DNA of 35,666 nt from the NCBI GenBank assembly GCA_007695345.1, contig REDZ01000084.1:1-35666 (forward strand), written 5' to 3'. The position numbers and the translations under genes are program-made. The DNA is from Paracoccaceae bacterium. GTDB lineage: Bacteria; Pseudomonadota; Alphaproteobacteria; Rhodobacterales; Rhodobacteraceae. Shown here in pieces: positions 24,237 to 32,414 of this stretch. Within the stretch, counting starts at the first letter, position 1. Each line of letters opens with the position of its first letter. The notes beneath the pieces were generated by a model. That model was not told the DNA's origin. It saw only the letters and a list, made by a program, of their open reading frames with translations, and did no database searches.

Positions 24237-25051
24237 CGGGGTTTGCCCTGCGCACAACCGGGCTTGTCCGGCGGTTCGGTGACCTGAGGGCGCTGGATGA
24301 GGTCTATCTCGACATTCCTTATGGCCAGGTGGTCAGCCTGGTCGGCCCCTCGGGCTGCGGGAAATCCACGCTTTTGCGCTGCCTGACCTATCTGGATCCG
24401 CCCGATGACGGGTTCATCGAGGTGGGCGGCGACTGGCTGGGGCGCGAGCGCCTGTCAAACGGCACCATACGCCGTCGGTCGCGCCGCGATATTGACAGGG
24501 TGCGCCGCAAGATCGGCATGGTGTTTCAGGCACTGAACCTGTGGCCGCACATGAGTGTGCTGGACAATCTGAGTGTTGCCCAGCGCGTTGCCCTCGGGCG
24601 GTCTGAGGCCGAAGCCGAGAGCCGCGCGCGGGCCTTGCTTGACAGGCTCCGCATATCCGAGATTGCAGATGCCTTTCCGGGCCAGATTTCGGGTGGTCAG
24701 CAACAGCGCGTGGCCATTGCGCGCGCCATGGCCATGGACCCGGAGATTCTGCTTTTTGACGAACCGACCTCGGCACTGGACCCCGAACTGGTGGGTGAAG
24801 TGCTGCGCCTGCTCAAGGAATTTGCGCAATCGGGCATGACCATGCTGGTCGTCACGCATGAACTCGCCTTTGCCCGCGATGTTGCCGACCGGTTACTGTT
24901 CATGGACAGGGGGCGCATTCTGGCAGACGGGCCGCCGCAACAGGTCATCACCCAGACCCGAGACCGCCGTGTGCGCGATTTTTTTGACAAGGTCACGGCG
25001 TTCCACCCGAAATTCATGCAAGCTGCGGCAGAAACGGAGGATGAGAGTTGA
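24233..25051 (+). CDS. Polar amino-acid ABC transporter ATP-binding protein
   Basis: The product is 272 aa of the GlnQ/HisP type. The Walker A is VGPSGCGKSTLLRC (37-50), the Q-loop GMVFQALNLWPHMSVLDNL, the signature ISGGQQQRVAIARAM, the Walker B ILLFDEPTSALDPE and the switch His in VTHEL. An insertion between Walker A and Q-loop (LSNGTIRRRSRRDIDRVRRK) is basic and a little longer than usual. Start and stop overlap both neighbours (ATGA and TTGA), giving tight coupling from permease to ureohydrolase B. Confidence 0.94.
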   Translation: MTGFALRTTGLVRRFGDLRALDEVYLDIPYGQVVSLVGPSGCGKSTLLRCLTYLDPPDDGFIEVGGDWLGRERLSNGTIRRRSRRDIDRVRRKIGMVFQALNLWPHMSVLDNLSVAQRVALGRSEAEAESRARALLDRLRISEIADAFPGQISGGQQQRVAIARAMAMDPEILLFDEPTSALDPELVGEVLRLLKEFAQSGMTMLVVTHELAFARDVADRLLFMDRGRILADGPPQQVITQTRDRRVRDFFDKVTAFHPKFMQAAAETEDES

Positions 25052-26016
25052 AAAGGATCAACAGAGGATATGTCGGGATACCCAGTTTTCTGCGTGCCCG
25101 TATCGCACCCGACCCGGACGACTACGGCGCAGCCCGGATCGGCGTGCTGGGAATACCGTTTGACGAAGGGTCGCCCTTTCTGCCTGGCAGCCGATTCGGC
25201 CCGCGCGGCATTCGCGAGCATTCGCTGCGTATTCCGGCGGATGAACCGCTATACGACCCCGATACAGGCGAAAGCTTTCTGGGGCGCGAACTGGCCGAGG
25301 GGCTGATCATCGATGTCGGCGATGTCGATGTGCGCCCCGCCAAGCCCGAACGCACATTCGAGATCATCACCGCCCGTGTGCGTGAGATGCTGGATGGAGG
25401 GTTGTTTCCGGTCATCCTGGGGGGCGATCACGCGATCACCTATCCGGTTTTTCAGGCGTTCGACACACCGATGCATGTGATCCAGTTCGATGCCCATCAG
25501 GATTATGCCGAAATCGATGCCGATCTGGACCGCACCAACAGTCATGCCTTCCGACATATCGGCGCCATGCCCACCTGTCTGTCCATGACCCAGATCGGTA
25601 TTCGTGGGCTGCGCACAACCCGCCGCCATGTCGAGGAAATGCGCGCGGCGGGCCATCGCGTTATCGGAATGACTGAAACCCGCAGGCTGGGTCCACGCGG
25701 CATCGCGGATTTGCTGCCCGAAGGGTCTGATGTCTATGTCACGATAGATGTGGATGCCCTGGATCTGTCCATCGTGCCCGGATGTGTGTCGGGTGAGCCG
25801 GACGGGATGGGCTTTCGCGACCTGATGGAAAGCCTGCGCGAAATTGCAAAGCGCCACCGCATTCGCGGGTTCGACTTTGTCGAAGTAAACCCCCCGCTGG
25901 ATATCGGCACTGGTGCCACATCCTATCTGGGGGCGCTGATCGTGACCGAATTTCTTGGCCATATCTGCAACCAGCCCTGGTGGTCCGAAACCCTGCAACA
26001 CGGAAAACAGACATGA
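25048..26016 (+). CDS. Agmatinase-like ureohydrolase B
   Basis: The product is 322 aa from a TTG start at 25048 overlapping the ATPase stop; GGAGG lies 8 bp upstream. The agmatinase pattern is clear: GIPFDEGSPFLPGSRFGPRG (35-54), His128 (LGGDHAIT), Asp148/His150/Asp152 (FDAHQDY), His166 in TNSHAFRHI, Asp234/Asp236 (TIDVDALD) and Glu279 (FVEVNPP). All metal ligands and the substrate-side His are in place, so it is expected to be active. It is clearly different from ureohydrolase A, sharing only the superfamily motifs. The name agmatinase should not be taken literally, since relatives act on guanidinobutyrate, guanidinopropionate and other guanidino compounds. Confidence 0.9.
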   Translation: MKRINRGYVGIPSFLRARIAPDPDDYGAARIGVLGIPFDEGSPFLPGSRFGPRGIREHSLRIPADEPLYDPDTGESFLGRELAEGLIIDVGDVDVRPAKPERTFEIITARVREMLDGGLFPVILGGDHAITYPVFQAFDTPMHVIQFDAHQDYAEIDADLDRTNSHAFRHIGAMPTCLSMTQIGIRGLRTTRRHVEEMRAAGHRVIGMTETRRLGPRGIADLLPEGSDVYVTIDVDALDLSIVPGCVSGEPDGMGFRDLMESLREIAKRHRIRGFDFVEVNPPLDIGTGATSYLGALIVTEFLGHICNQPWWSETLQHGKQT

Positions 26017-26609
26017 CACAGACCGAGCGCATTGAAATTCCCGCAGCCCATGGCCAGGCCATCCACCTACAGGCCGATGCCTGCATAACGATCTACAACA
26101 CATCCGGCACACAGGTTGTGGATACCTGGGCGCTCAGCGCTGACGATCCCGCGCATGCCATGTCCATGTCACATACCCGCGTCGAGACCGGGCGCATCAG
26201 TCCCGTGCCCGGCGATGTGCTGGTCACCAACCGGCGCGAACCGATCCTGCGACTTGAAGAGGACAGTTCCAGCGGGGTTCATGATACGTTGATGGCCGCC
26301 TGTGATGCGCAGCGCTATGCCAATCTGGGCGCACAGGGGTATCATCGAAGCTGCGCCGACAATTTCCATGAAGCGCTTGGGCGCCTGGGCCTCTCTGCAT
26401 CAGAGGTGCCGCAGCCGCTCAATCTGTTCATGAATATCCCGATCAATCCTGATGGAACTCTGACTCAGGGCGATCCTCCGGCGCAGCCCGGTGATCATGT
26501 CAAGTTGCGCGCCCTGCGCGACTGCGTGATTGTGCTGTCCGCCTGTCCTCAGGACATGACGCCCATCAACGGCGCAGGATGCACTGCAGTTCACTATGCG
26601 CTGTCATGA
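26013..26609 (+). CDS. DUF1989 (urea-carboxylase-associated) family protein
   Basis: The product is 198 aa. The fold markers are QVVDTWALSADDPAHAMSMS (34-53), PGDVLVTNRREPIL, EDSSSGVHDTLMAACDAQRY (His90, Cys97), YHRSCADNFHEAL (Cys114) and the C-terminal LSACPQDMTPINGAGCTAVH (Cys178, Cys190). Family relatives include the two carboxyguanidine deiminase subunits CgdA/CgdB of guanidine breakdown and urea-carboxylase-associated proteins, which act on guanidine-derived nitrogen. Here only one such gene is present, without urea carboxylase. The ATG overlaps the stop of ureohydrolase B, tying it to guanidino metabolism. It is the last gene of module 1 and converges on the RraA-like gene 87 bp away. 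Confidence 0.85.
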   Translation: MTQTERIEIPAAHGQAIHLQADACITIYNTSGTQVVDTWALSADDPAHAMSMSHTRVETGRISPVPGDVLVTNRREPILRLEEDSSSGVHDTLMAACDAQRYANLGAQGYHRSCADNFHEALGRLGLSASEVPQPLNLFMNIPINPDGTLTQGDPPAQPGDHVKLRALRDCVIVLSACPQDMTPINGAGCTAVHYALS

Positions 26610-26696
26610 GCTTCGGTCGCAAACTCTTTTGCAATGGGCAAGGCGCCGGGGGCTGCGCTGACCAACGCTTGCTGGATCAGCGCTGCTTCAGTTGGG

Positions 26697-27368
26697 TCAG
26701 CTGTCGGTCATCGCGGCGCGGATGCGCGCCGAGGCGCCGGACAGATCGCCGATGCGCACATCTCCCGCGCGGATCTGGCGTTGCCGACCAGCACCCCGCT
26801 CCTGGCGTCCGATGGCCTCCGACGCGGTTGACGCGACCTCTTCGGGGCGCAGCACGACGATGCCGCTTTCATCCGCAAGGATCGCATCGCCCGGCAGGAC
26901 AACCGCGCCGCCACAGGATATCGGGATGTTCAGCGCGCCGCCGATCTGGGTCATACGGGTCGTGATGGGTGAGACACCCCGCGCCCAGACAGGCAGGCCG
27001 GCCTCGAGGATCTCGGATACATCCGTGCAGGGACCATCGATGATCACCCCGGCCACACCCGCCGCCACTGCTGCCAGTGCGACCCCGCCGCCCAGACAGG
27101 CGAAGCGGCGGTCCTGCAATCTGTCGATCACCAGAATGTCCCCGCGCCGGGTTTCCGACAGGGCGTGATGCAACATCGAACTGTCGATCGAGGGCAGCGC
27201 CAGCGTCACCGCCGTGCCGACCACTTTCTGATCGGGGCGCAACGGGCGCAACGCGATATCCATGAACCCGATCTGACGGAAATGACCGATGGTCGCCGTT
27301 TCGGCCTGCGCCAAAAGTTCCAGATCGTCTGACGCGATCTGCGCAGGCATGGGCTTGGCGGTATACAT
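26697..27368 (-). CDS. RraA-like protein (HMG/CHA aldolase superfamily)
   Basis: The product is 223 aa from an ATG at 27368 preceded by a strong GGAAGGAGG. The fold is visible in RRGDILVIDRLQDRRFACLG, AGVAGVIIDGPCTDVSEILE, GLPVWARGVSP, NIPISCGGAVVLPGDAILAD and SGIVVLRPEE. Relatives are class II pyruvate aldolases (4-hydroxy-4-methyl-2-oxoglutarate or carboxyhydroxyoxoadipate aldolase), oxaloacetate decarboxylases and the RNase E regulator RraA. In those, D-G-x-x-R-D binds substrate and Mg; here it reads D-G-P-C-T-D (111-116), so the substrate-binding Arg is Thr115. The metal Asp116 is retained. Aldolase activity is therefore uncertain. It follows dppC by 56 bp and probably belongs to the module 2 operon. 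Confidence 0.82.
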   Translation of the reverse strand: MYTAKPMPAQIASDDLELLAQAETATIGHFRQIGFMDIALRPLRPDQKVVGTAVTLALPSIDSSMLHHALSETRRGDILVIDRLQDRRFACLGGGVALAAVAAGVAGVIIDGPCTDVSEILEAGLPVWARGVSPITTRMTQIGGALNIPISCGGAVVLPGDAILADESGIVVLRPEEVASTASEAIGRQERGAGRQRQIRAGDVRIGDLSGASARIRAAMTDS

Positions 27369-27403
27369 GGCTCCTCCTTCCACGATAAATGATACTGTCA
27401 CAC

Positions 27404-27429
27404 CCTGAGCAGGGTATCCTGCCCTCAGG
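27404..27429 (-). other. Intercistronic hairpin between dppC-like and RraA-like genes
   Basis: CCTGAGCAGG-GTAT-CCTGCCCTCAGG can pair over 10 bp with a 2-nt bulge; it includes the stop of the upstream permease gene. There is no T-run. It could limit or process the transcript before the RraA-like gene. Confidence 0.5.
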
Positions 27430-28288
27430 TCATCCGGCGGCCGCGCAAGGTGGGGTCCAGCCGGTCGCGCAGCCAGTCCCCGACCAGCGAGATCGACAAG
27501 GCCAGCAGAAAGATCAGCATCCCGGGGAACAGGGTCAGCCACCAGGCATTCAGAAGCCTGTCACGCCCCTCGCTCATGATCTGACCCAGACTGGTCATCG
27601 GCGGCTGCACACCCAGCCCCAGAAAGCTCAAGGCGGTTTCCAGCAGGATGGTCAGCGGCATGTTCACGGTGAACTGCACAAGGATGACATTGAACACATT
27701 CGGCAGGATATGCCGCAGGTATATTCTCAGCGCCGATGCCCCCAGCACCCGCTGCGCCGTGACGTAGCCCTGATTACGCGCCGAAAGCGTGGCGGCGCGC
27801 ACCAGCCGCGCATAGGCTTCCCAACCGGTCAGGCCGATCAGGAACAACAAGAGCATGAAGGAGCTGTCAAACATTGCCAGCACGAACAGCGCCACGATAA
27901 TGATGGGCAGCGAAAGCTGCACATCGACGCCGGTCATGATCGCGGCTTCGGTGTAGCCGCGCCGCGCGGCCGCGATCAGCCCCAGAGCAGACCCGATTAC
28001 CGCCCCGATCAATGTGCCCGCGACGGCAACCAGCAGCGTGACCTGCGCCCCGACCGCCAGCCGGGCGACCAGATCGCGACCGCGCGCATCCGTGCCCAGC
28101 GGATATTCCGAGCCGCTGCCGAACAGGCCAGGCGCTTCAAGCCGGTGCATCAGCGCCGTCTGGCGGTAGCCATAGGGTGTCAGATACGTGCCGAACAGGG
28201 CGAACAGCACGAACAGGACCAGAAAAATGAGCGAGAGTTTCACGACCAGCGGCATGGCGCCGTGGTCCAGTCGACCGGTATCAGCCAT
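27425..28288 (-). CDS. Peptide/nickel-type ABC transporter permease, DppC family
   Basis: The product is 287 aa from the ATG at 28288, which follows GGGGGG. The N-terminal helix LSLIFLVLFVLFALFGTYL is followed by SEYPLGTDARGRDLVARLAV, the classic DppC/OppC 'G.D..GRD...R...G' motif. The permease core (TLIGAVIGSALGLIAAARRG) and the EAA loop GASALRIYLRHILPNVFNVI follow, then LSFLGLGVQPP. Length and topology (about six helices) are normal. The start overlaps the end of the DppB gene. It partners DppB in the module 2 importer. Confidence 0.93.
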   Translation of the reverse strand: MADTGRLDHGAMPLVVKLSLIFLVLFVLFALFGTYLTPYGYRQTALMHRLEAPGLFGSGSEYPLGTDARGRDLVARLAVGAQVTLLVAVAGTLIGAVIGSALGLIAAARRGYTEAAIMTGVDVQLSLPIIIVALFVLAMFDSSFMLLLFLIGLTGWEAYARLVRAATLSARNQGYVTAQRVLGASALRIYLRHILPNVFNVILVQFTVNMPLTILLETALSFLGLGVQPPMTSLGQIMSEGRDRLLNAWWLTLFPGMLIFLLALSISLVGDWLRDRLDPTLRGRRMT

Positions 28289-29213
28289 TCTGCCCCCCAC
28301 GCATTCTGGGGTCGAGGATCACATAGACCAGATCGACCAGCAGGTTGGTCACGGTCATGGTCAGGGCCACCATCAGCACGATGAATTGCAGCACGGCGAT
28401 GTCGCGGGTCTCGACCGAACGGATCAACAGCCGCCCTATGCCCGGCCAGCTGAAGACCTGCTCGGTCACCACGGCGCCCGCGACAATTCCGCCAAGGCTG
28501 AGGCCGAGCATCGTCACGACCGGGATGGCCGCGTTCGGTATGGCATGGCGCAAGAGCCTGCGCCGTGGTGGCACTCCGCGCACGGCGAGTGCAGTCATGA
28601 ACGGCTTGTTCAGGGTTTCCAGCAGCGATGAGCGGGTGAACCGCGCGAAAGACCCCATCGCAGCCAACCCCAGCGTGGCCGCCGGTGCCAGCAATTGCCC
28701 GAAGCTCCGTGTCGCCCCCGACCCGCCGAAAAAGACCCCGAAGAACAGCGCCCCGCTCAGCACCACCAGCAGGCCGAAAAAGAAATTGGGCATAGCGAAC
28801 GCGAAGACCGAAAAGCCCATCACGAAGCGATCAATGATCGAATTGTGCCGCAGCGCCGCAATCAGCCCCAGCGTCACCCCTAGCCCCAGCGCGATGGCAA
28901 GTGCTGTCAGGCCCAGCAGCAATGTCGCGGGCAGCCGTTCGAAAAACAGTGATTGTGCGCTGCGCCCAGTATGGATCGAGTAGCCGAAATCGCCCTGAAA
29001 CATGCCACCGATGTATCGCAGATACTGCGTCAGTAGTGGCTGATCGAGCCCCAGTCGCGTGCGATACTCCTCGACAACGGCAGGCGGGGCGTCTGGCGGG
29101 GCCAGTGCCAGTGCCGGATCGCCCGACAGACGTATGAAGAAAAAGACCAGCGAGACAGCAATCAGCAATGTGATCACCGCGCGCAGGATCTTCAACGTGA
29201 CGATGCGTGCCAT
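28281..29213 (-). CDS. Peptide/nickel-type ABC transporter permease, DppB family
   Basis: The product is 310 aa. The N-terminal helix LRAVITLLIAVSLVFFFIRL is followed by SGDPALALAP and YIGGMFQGDFGYSIHTGR, both typical of DppB. The EAA-type loop is VRGVPPRRRLLRHAIPNAAI, followed by the VEQVFSWPGIGRLL-like stretch (here TEQVFSWPGIGRLLIRSVET). VNLVVDLVY is represented by TNLLVDLVYVILDPRMR at the end. Six helices can be counted. The start overlaps the fused ATPase stop by one base (TGATG). Confidence 0.93.
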   Translation of the reverse strand: MARIVTLKILRAVITLLIAVSLVFFFIRLSGDPALALAPPDAPPAVVEEYRTRLGLDQPLLTQYLRYIGGMFQGDFGYSIHTGRSAQSLFFERLPATLLLGLTALAIALGLGVTLGLIAALRHNSIIDRFVMGFSVFAFAMPNFFFGLLVVLSGALFFGVFFGGSGATRSFGQLLAPAATLGLAAMGSFARFTRSSLLETLNKPFMTALAVRGVPPRRRLLRHAIPNAAIPVVTMLGLSLGGIVAGAVVTEQVFSWPGIGRLLIRSVETRDIAVLQFIVLMVALTMTVTNLLVDLVYVILDPRMRGGQNG

Positions 29214-30829
29214 CAGCCCTCTCCCGATGCAGCAGGGAAATTGCCGGCACGCCCTGCCTTGTCCGGGACCGCGTCCAGCAAGGCGCGTGTATAGGGGTCG
29301 CGCGGCGCATCGAATATCTGGTCCATGGGGCCTTGTTCGACCACCTGGCCCGCGCGCAAGACTGTGATGTCATCACAGATCGCACTGGCGACGCGCAGAT
29401 CATGGGTGACGAACAGCATTGCGAAGCCAAGCCGCTCCTGCAATTCGCGGAACAAGGCGAGGATCTGCGCCTGGATCGAGACATCCAGCGCCGACACCGC
29501 CTCATCGGCGATCAGGATTTCCGGCTCTGTCGCCAGAGCGCGGGCGATACAGATGCGCTGACGTTGCCCGCCAGAGAATTCATGCGGGAAGCGCGTGTAG
29601 GACTGTGCGCTCAGCCCCACGCGTTCCAGAAGGGTCCGTGCACGGTCGCGGGCCTGATCTGCGCTGGCGCCATGAATGCGCGCTGCTTCGGCCACGGCAT
29701 CGCCGATGCGCTGGCGCGGGTTGAGCGCGGTGTAGGGGTCTTGCAGAACGATCTGCAGGCGCTGGCGAATCGAACGCGGCAGGCCGGTGCCCCAGTCTGT
29801 GGTGTCCTGGCCCATGATGCGGATCCGTCCGGACTTGCGTTGCTCAAGATGCAGCAGGCAGCGCACAAGCGAGGATTTGCCCGACCCGCTTTCCCCGACA
29901 ATGCCATGCGTCTCGCCCCGCCGGAGGGTCAGCGAGACATCCTGCACGGCCGCGATCTCGGTCCGGCGAAACAGCCCTGTCGTTCCACGATAGGTCAGAC
30001 TGACGCCCTCGGCTTCCAGCACCGGATCAGGGCGCAGGCTCGGGGGCGGTTGGGCAGCCCGCCTACGCGGAAGAGCCGCCACAAGTTTGCGTGTATAGGG
30101 ATGCGCGGGCGCGGACAGGACCCTCTCGACCGGCCCCTCTTCGACCGCGTTGCCGTGCTGCATCACGACCACGTGGTCGGCGATATCCGCGACCACACCC
30201 AGATCATGCGTAATGAACAACAACCCCGATCCGCGCGCGGTCTGCAACTCGCGCAGCAAGCGCAGGATTTCGGCCTGCGTGGTCACGTCCAGTGCCGTGG
30301 TTGGTTCGTCCGCAATCAGCAGCATCGGATCGAAGGCCAACGCCATCGCGATCACCACGCGTTGTGCCTGCCCGCCCGATACCTCATGCGGATAGGCACG
30401 ATGGATGCGTTCGGGTTCGGGCAGTTTCACGGCGTCGAGCAATTCCAGCGCCCGCGCCCGCCGGGCGCGACGGCCACGCACCCCGTGCACCATCAGCACT
30501 TCTTCAAGCTGGTCGCCGATGCGCATGATGGGGTCGAGGCTGGCGGTCGGCTCCTGAAAGATGGTGCCGATCTCGCGACCGCGCTGCCGTGTATCAAGGG
30601 GCGCACCGCGAAAGGCAATGCTGCCCGAGGTCTGACGCAATGCTGGTGGCAGCACCCCCAGCACCGCTTGTCCTGTCACCGACTTTCCCGATCCGCTTTC
30701 GCCCACCAGGCACAGACATTGGCCTGGTGCGATGCGCAATGAAAGATTGCGCACCGCATGGGTCCGGTCGCTCCCGGTGGGCAGGCTGATCGACACATCG
30801 CTCAGCCGCAGGATCGGGGTATCGGACAT
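29213..30829 (-). CDS. Fused peptide-type ABC ATPase (DppD-DppF in one chain)
   Basis: The product is 538 aa with two complete nucleotide-binding domains. NBD1 has VGESGSGKSVTGQAVLG, VSGGQAQRVVIAMALAFDP and LLIADEPTTALDVT. NBD2 has VGESGSGKSSLVRCLLHLE, FSGGQRQRICIARALATEP and LIADEAVSALDVSI (Ala in place of Pro after DE). The linker around residue 255-280 is Arg/Pro-rich (ALPRRRAAQPPPSLRP). Such fused forms are common for peptide, glutathione and opine importers in alphaproteobacteria. It supplies both ATPase sites for the DppB/DppC channel. It follows the binding-protein gene after 7 bp. Confidence 0.93.
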   Translation of the reverse strand: MSDTPILRLSDVSISLPTGSDRTHAVRNLSLRIAPGQCLCLVGESGSGKSVTGQAVLGVLPPALRQTSGSIAFRGAPLDTRQRGREIGTIFQEPTASLDPIMRIGDQLEEVLMVHGVRGRRARRARALELLDAVKLPEPERIHRAYPHEVSGGQAQRVVIAMALAFDPMLLIADEPTTALDVTTQAEILRLLRELQTARGSGLLFITHDLGVVADIADHVVVMQHGNAVEEGPVERVLSAPAHPYTRKLVAALPRRRAAQPPPSLRPDPVLEAEGVSLTYRGTTGLFRRTEIAAVQDVSLTLRRGETHGIVGESGSGKSSLVRCLLHLEQRKSGRIRIMGQDTTDWGTGLPRSIRQRLQIVLQDPYTALNPRQRIGDAVAEAARIHGASADQARDRARTLLERVGLSAQSYTRFPHEFSGGQRQRICIARALATEPEILIADEAVSALDVSIQAQILALFRELQERLGFAMLFVTHDLRVASAICDDITVLRAGQVVEQGPMDQIFDAPRDPYTRALLDAVPDKAGRAGNFPAASGEG

Positions 30830-30836
30830 GGACCGA

Positions 30837-32414
30837 TCAGTCGTGCAGGGTCACGTAGCGGTCGTCAAAGACAGTGACCTGCGTGCTGCCCGGATCGAAG
30901 CTGATCCCGTCGCGCATGGCGAAGCTCTGGACGTTGCGCCACAGATAAAGCGCGGGCGTCACATCTTCCCAGGCGGCCAGCAACTCGCGATAGGCGGCGT
31001 AGCGGTCCTCGAACTCCTGCGCGCGGGCAAAGCGCTGCCCGGCCTCAAGGAAATCTTCTGTCGGCACCCAGGTGCGGTGACTTGCCTCGACCCGGTTCGA
31101 GCCCGGCCCCCAGTCCAGCCACAGCGGGCGATACGGGTCGCCCGTGAATTCCGATGACATCGACATGTTCAGCAGGTGGAAGGGACGCTCATAGGCGAGT
31201 GCGAAATTGTCCATGATGCGGATCTCGACATCGATGCCCATCTCGGCCCATTCCTCGACCATGAACTCCGCCGCGGTTTCATAATTCGGAAAGAAGCCGC
31301 GCACGACGTGCCAGCGCAATGTTTCGCCATCATAGCCGGATTGTTCCAGATATTCGGCAGCGCGCTCTGGGTCGTAGCCATAGGTCGCTTCGCGGTCCGG
31401 GTCGTGGTAATCCCCGTATTCAGGGAAGTTGAAGGGGGTTGGCGTGTAGGTCAGATCATCCCACAACGCGCGCGCGATCCCGTCCATGTCGATGGCCATG
31501 ACCATCGCCTTGCGCAGATCGGCATCCATGATCGGGTTGTCGTCCATCCCGTCGATGTCCAGCGTGTTGAAGGCAAACATCGGATAATTGCCGACCTGCC
31601 CGACCAGCAGATCGATATCGTCGGTCTGCTCGACCACATCGAACTGGTCAACGGGGATGCTGACGATCATGTCGAACTCGCCCGAAACCAGCCCCGCGTA
31701 GCGCGTCGAGTATTCGCTTACCACGCTCCATGTGATGCTGTCGAACAAGGGGTCGCTGCCCCAGTAATTGTCGTAGGCCTCTGCGACCAGCCGGGTTGAG
31801 GGGTCGAATTCCACAACCTGATACTGGCCTGTGCCAATAGGGTTTTGGCCGAATTCTTCGGTGCCGACCTCTTCATAGTAATCGCGTGGCAGGACAAACC
31901 CGATGGGTGTGGTCAGGCGCGCAATGAAACTCGCGTCGGGGAATTCGGTCTCAAGCTCGACTGTGTAGTCATCGATTGCCTCGACACGGACCAGACCGGC
32001 GGCGAAACTGGCACCGCGCGGCGCGATCGGATCTTCGCCCCAAAGCCGCTCGGCCGAGAGCGAGAACGCCACGTCATGCGCGGTCATCGGATCGCCATTG
32101 TGAAACTCGACACCCTCGCGGATGGTCAATGTCCAGACCGTCTCAGAGGTCCGCTCCCAGTCAGTCGCAAGACCGGGGATCAGGGTGTTGCCATCCGGGT
32201 CCTCGAAATAGTTGCGCTGGATCAGCGTCTCGAACACGTTGGAATGCACCCGCCCGCCAGTGGTCGAAATGCCGATAACCGGGTCCATGTTCGGCCAGAG
32301 GTTATCCACGGCGAAATTGAAGTCGGATCGCTCTTGCGCCGCTACCATGGAGGGCAGGCTCACGCCGAGGGCGAGAGCGATGGCCACGCCTGATCGGGTC
32401 GGTGTCATTGTCAT
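30837..32414 (-). CDS. Peptide-type (family 5) ABC transporter substrate-binding protein
   Basis: The product is 525 aa. A signal peptide (about 1-27, ending SMVAAQ) precedes a family-5 solute-binding domain: NVFETLIQRNYFEDPDGNTL, PGLATDWERTSETVWTLTIR, REGVEFHNGDPMTAHDVAFS, and NPIGTGQYQVVEFDPSTRLV. All are DppA/OppA landmarks. The mature protein is strongly acidic. Ligands of this family range from peptides to opines, glutathione, nickel and sugars, so the ligand is open. The ATG overlaps the amidase stop (ATGA), and AAGAAGGAG lies upstream. That coupling suggests amidase and importer serve the same substrate. Confidence 0.92.
   Translation of the reverse strand: MTMTPTRSGVAIALALGVSLPSMVAAQERSDFNFAVDNLWPNMDPVIGISTTGGRVHSNVFETLIQRNYFEDPDGNTLIPGLATDWERTSETVWTLTIREGVEFHNGDPMTAHDVAFSLSAERLWGEDPIAPRGASFAAGLVRVEAIDDYTVELETEFPDASFIARLTTPIGFVLPRDYYEEVGTEEFGQNPIGTGQYQVVEFDPSTRLVAEAYDNYWGSDPLFDSITWSVVSEYSTRYAGLVSGEFDMIVSIPVDQFDVVEQTDDIDLLVGQVGNYPMFAFNTLDIDGMDDNPIMDADLRKAMVMAIDMDGIARALWDDLTYTPTPFNFPEYGDYHDPDREATYGYDPERAAEYLEQSGYDGETLRWHVVRGFFPNYETAAEFMVEEWAEMGIDVEIRIMDNFALAYERPFHLLNMSMSSEFTGDPYRPLWLDWGPGSNRVEASHRTWVPTEDFLEAGQRFARAQEFEDRYAAYRELLAAWEDVTPALYLWRNVQSFAMRDGISFDPGSTQVTVFDDRYVTLHD

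Noticed and set aside
26610-26696. Short reverse frame reading DPTEAALIQQALVSAAPGAL... between the two convergent operons
   Set aside because: It looks protein-like, but has no start, is about 35 codons long and matches nothing I recognise; too little to call a gene.
29207-30742. 511-aa forward open frame over the fused ATPase
   Set aside because: Antisense shadow; the reverse strand encodes two complete ABC ATPase domains.
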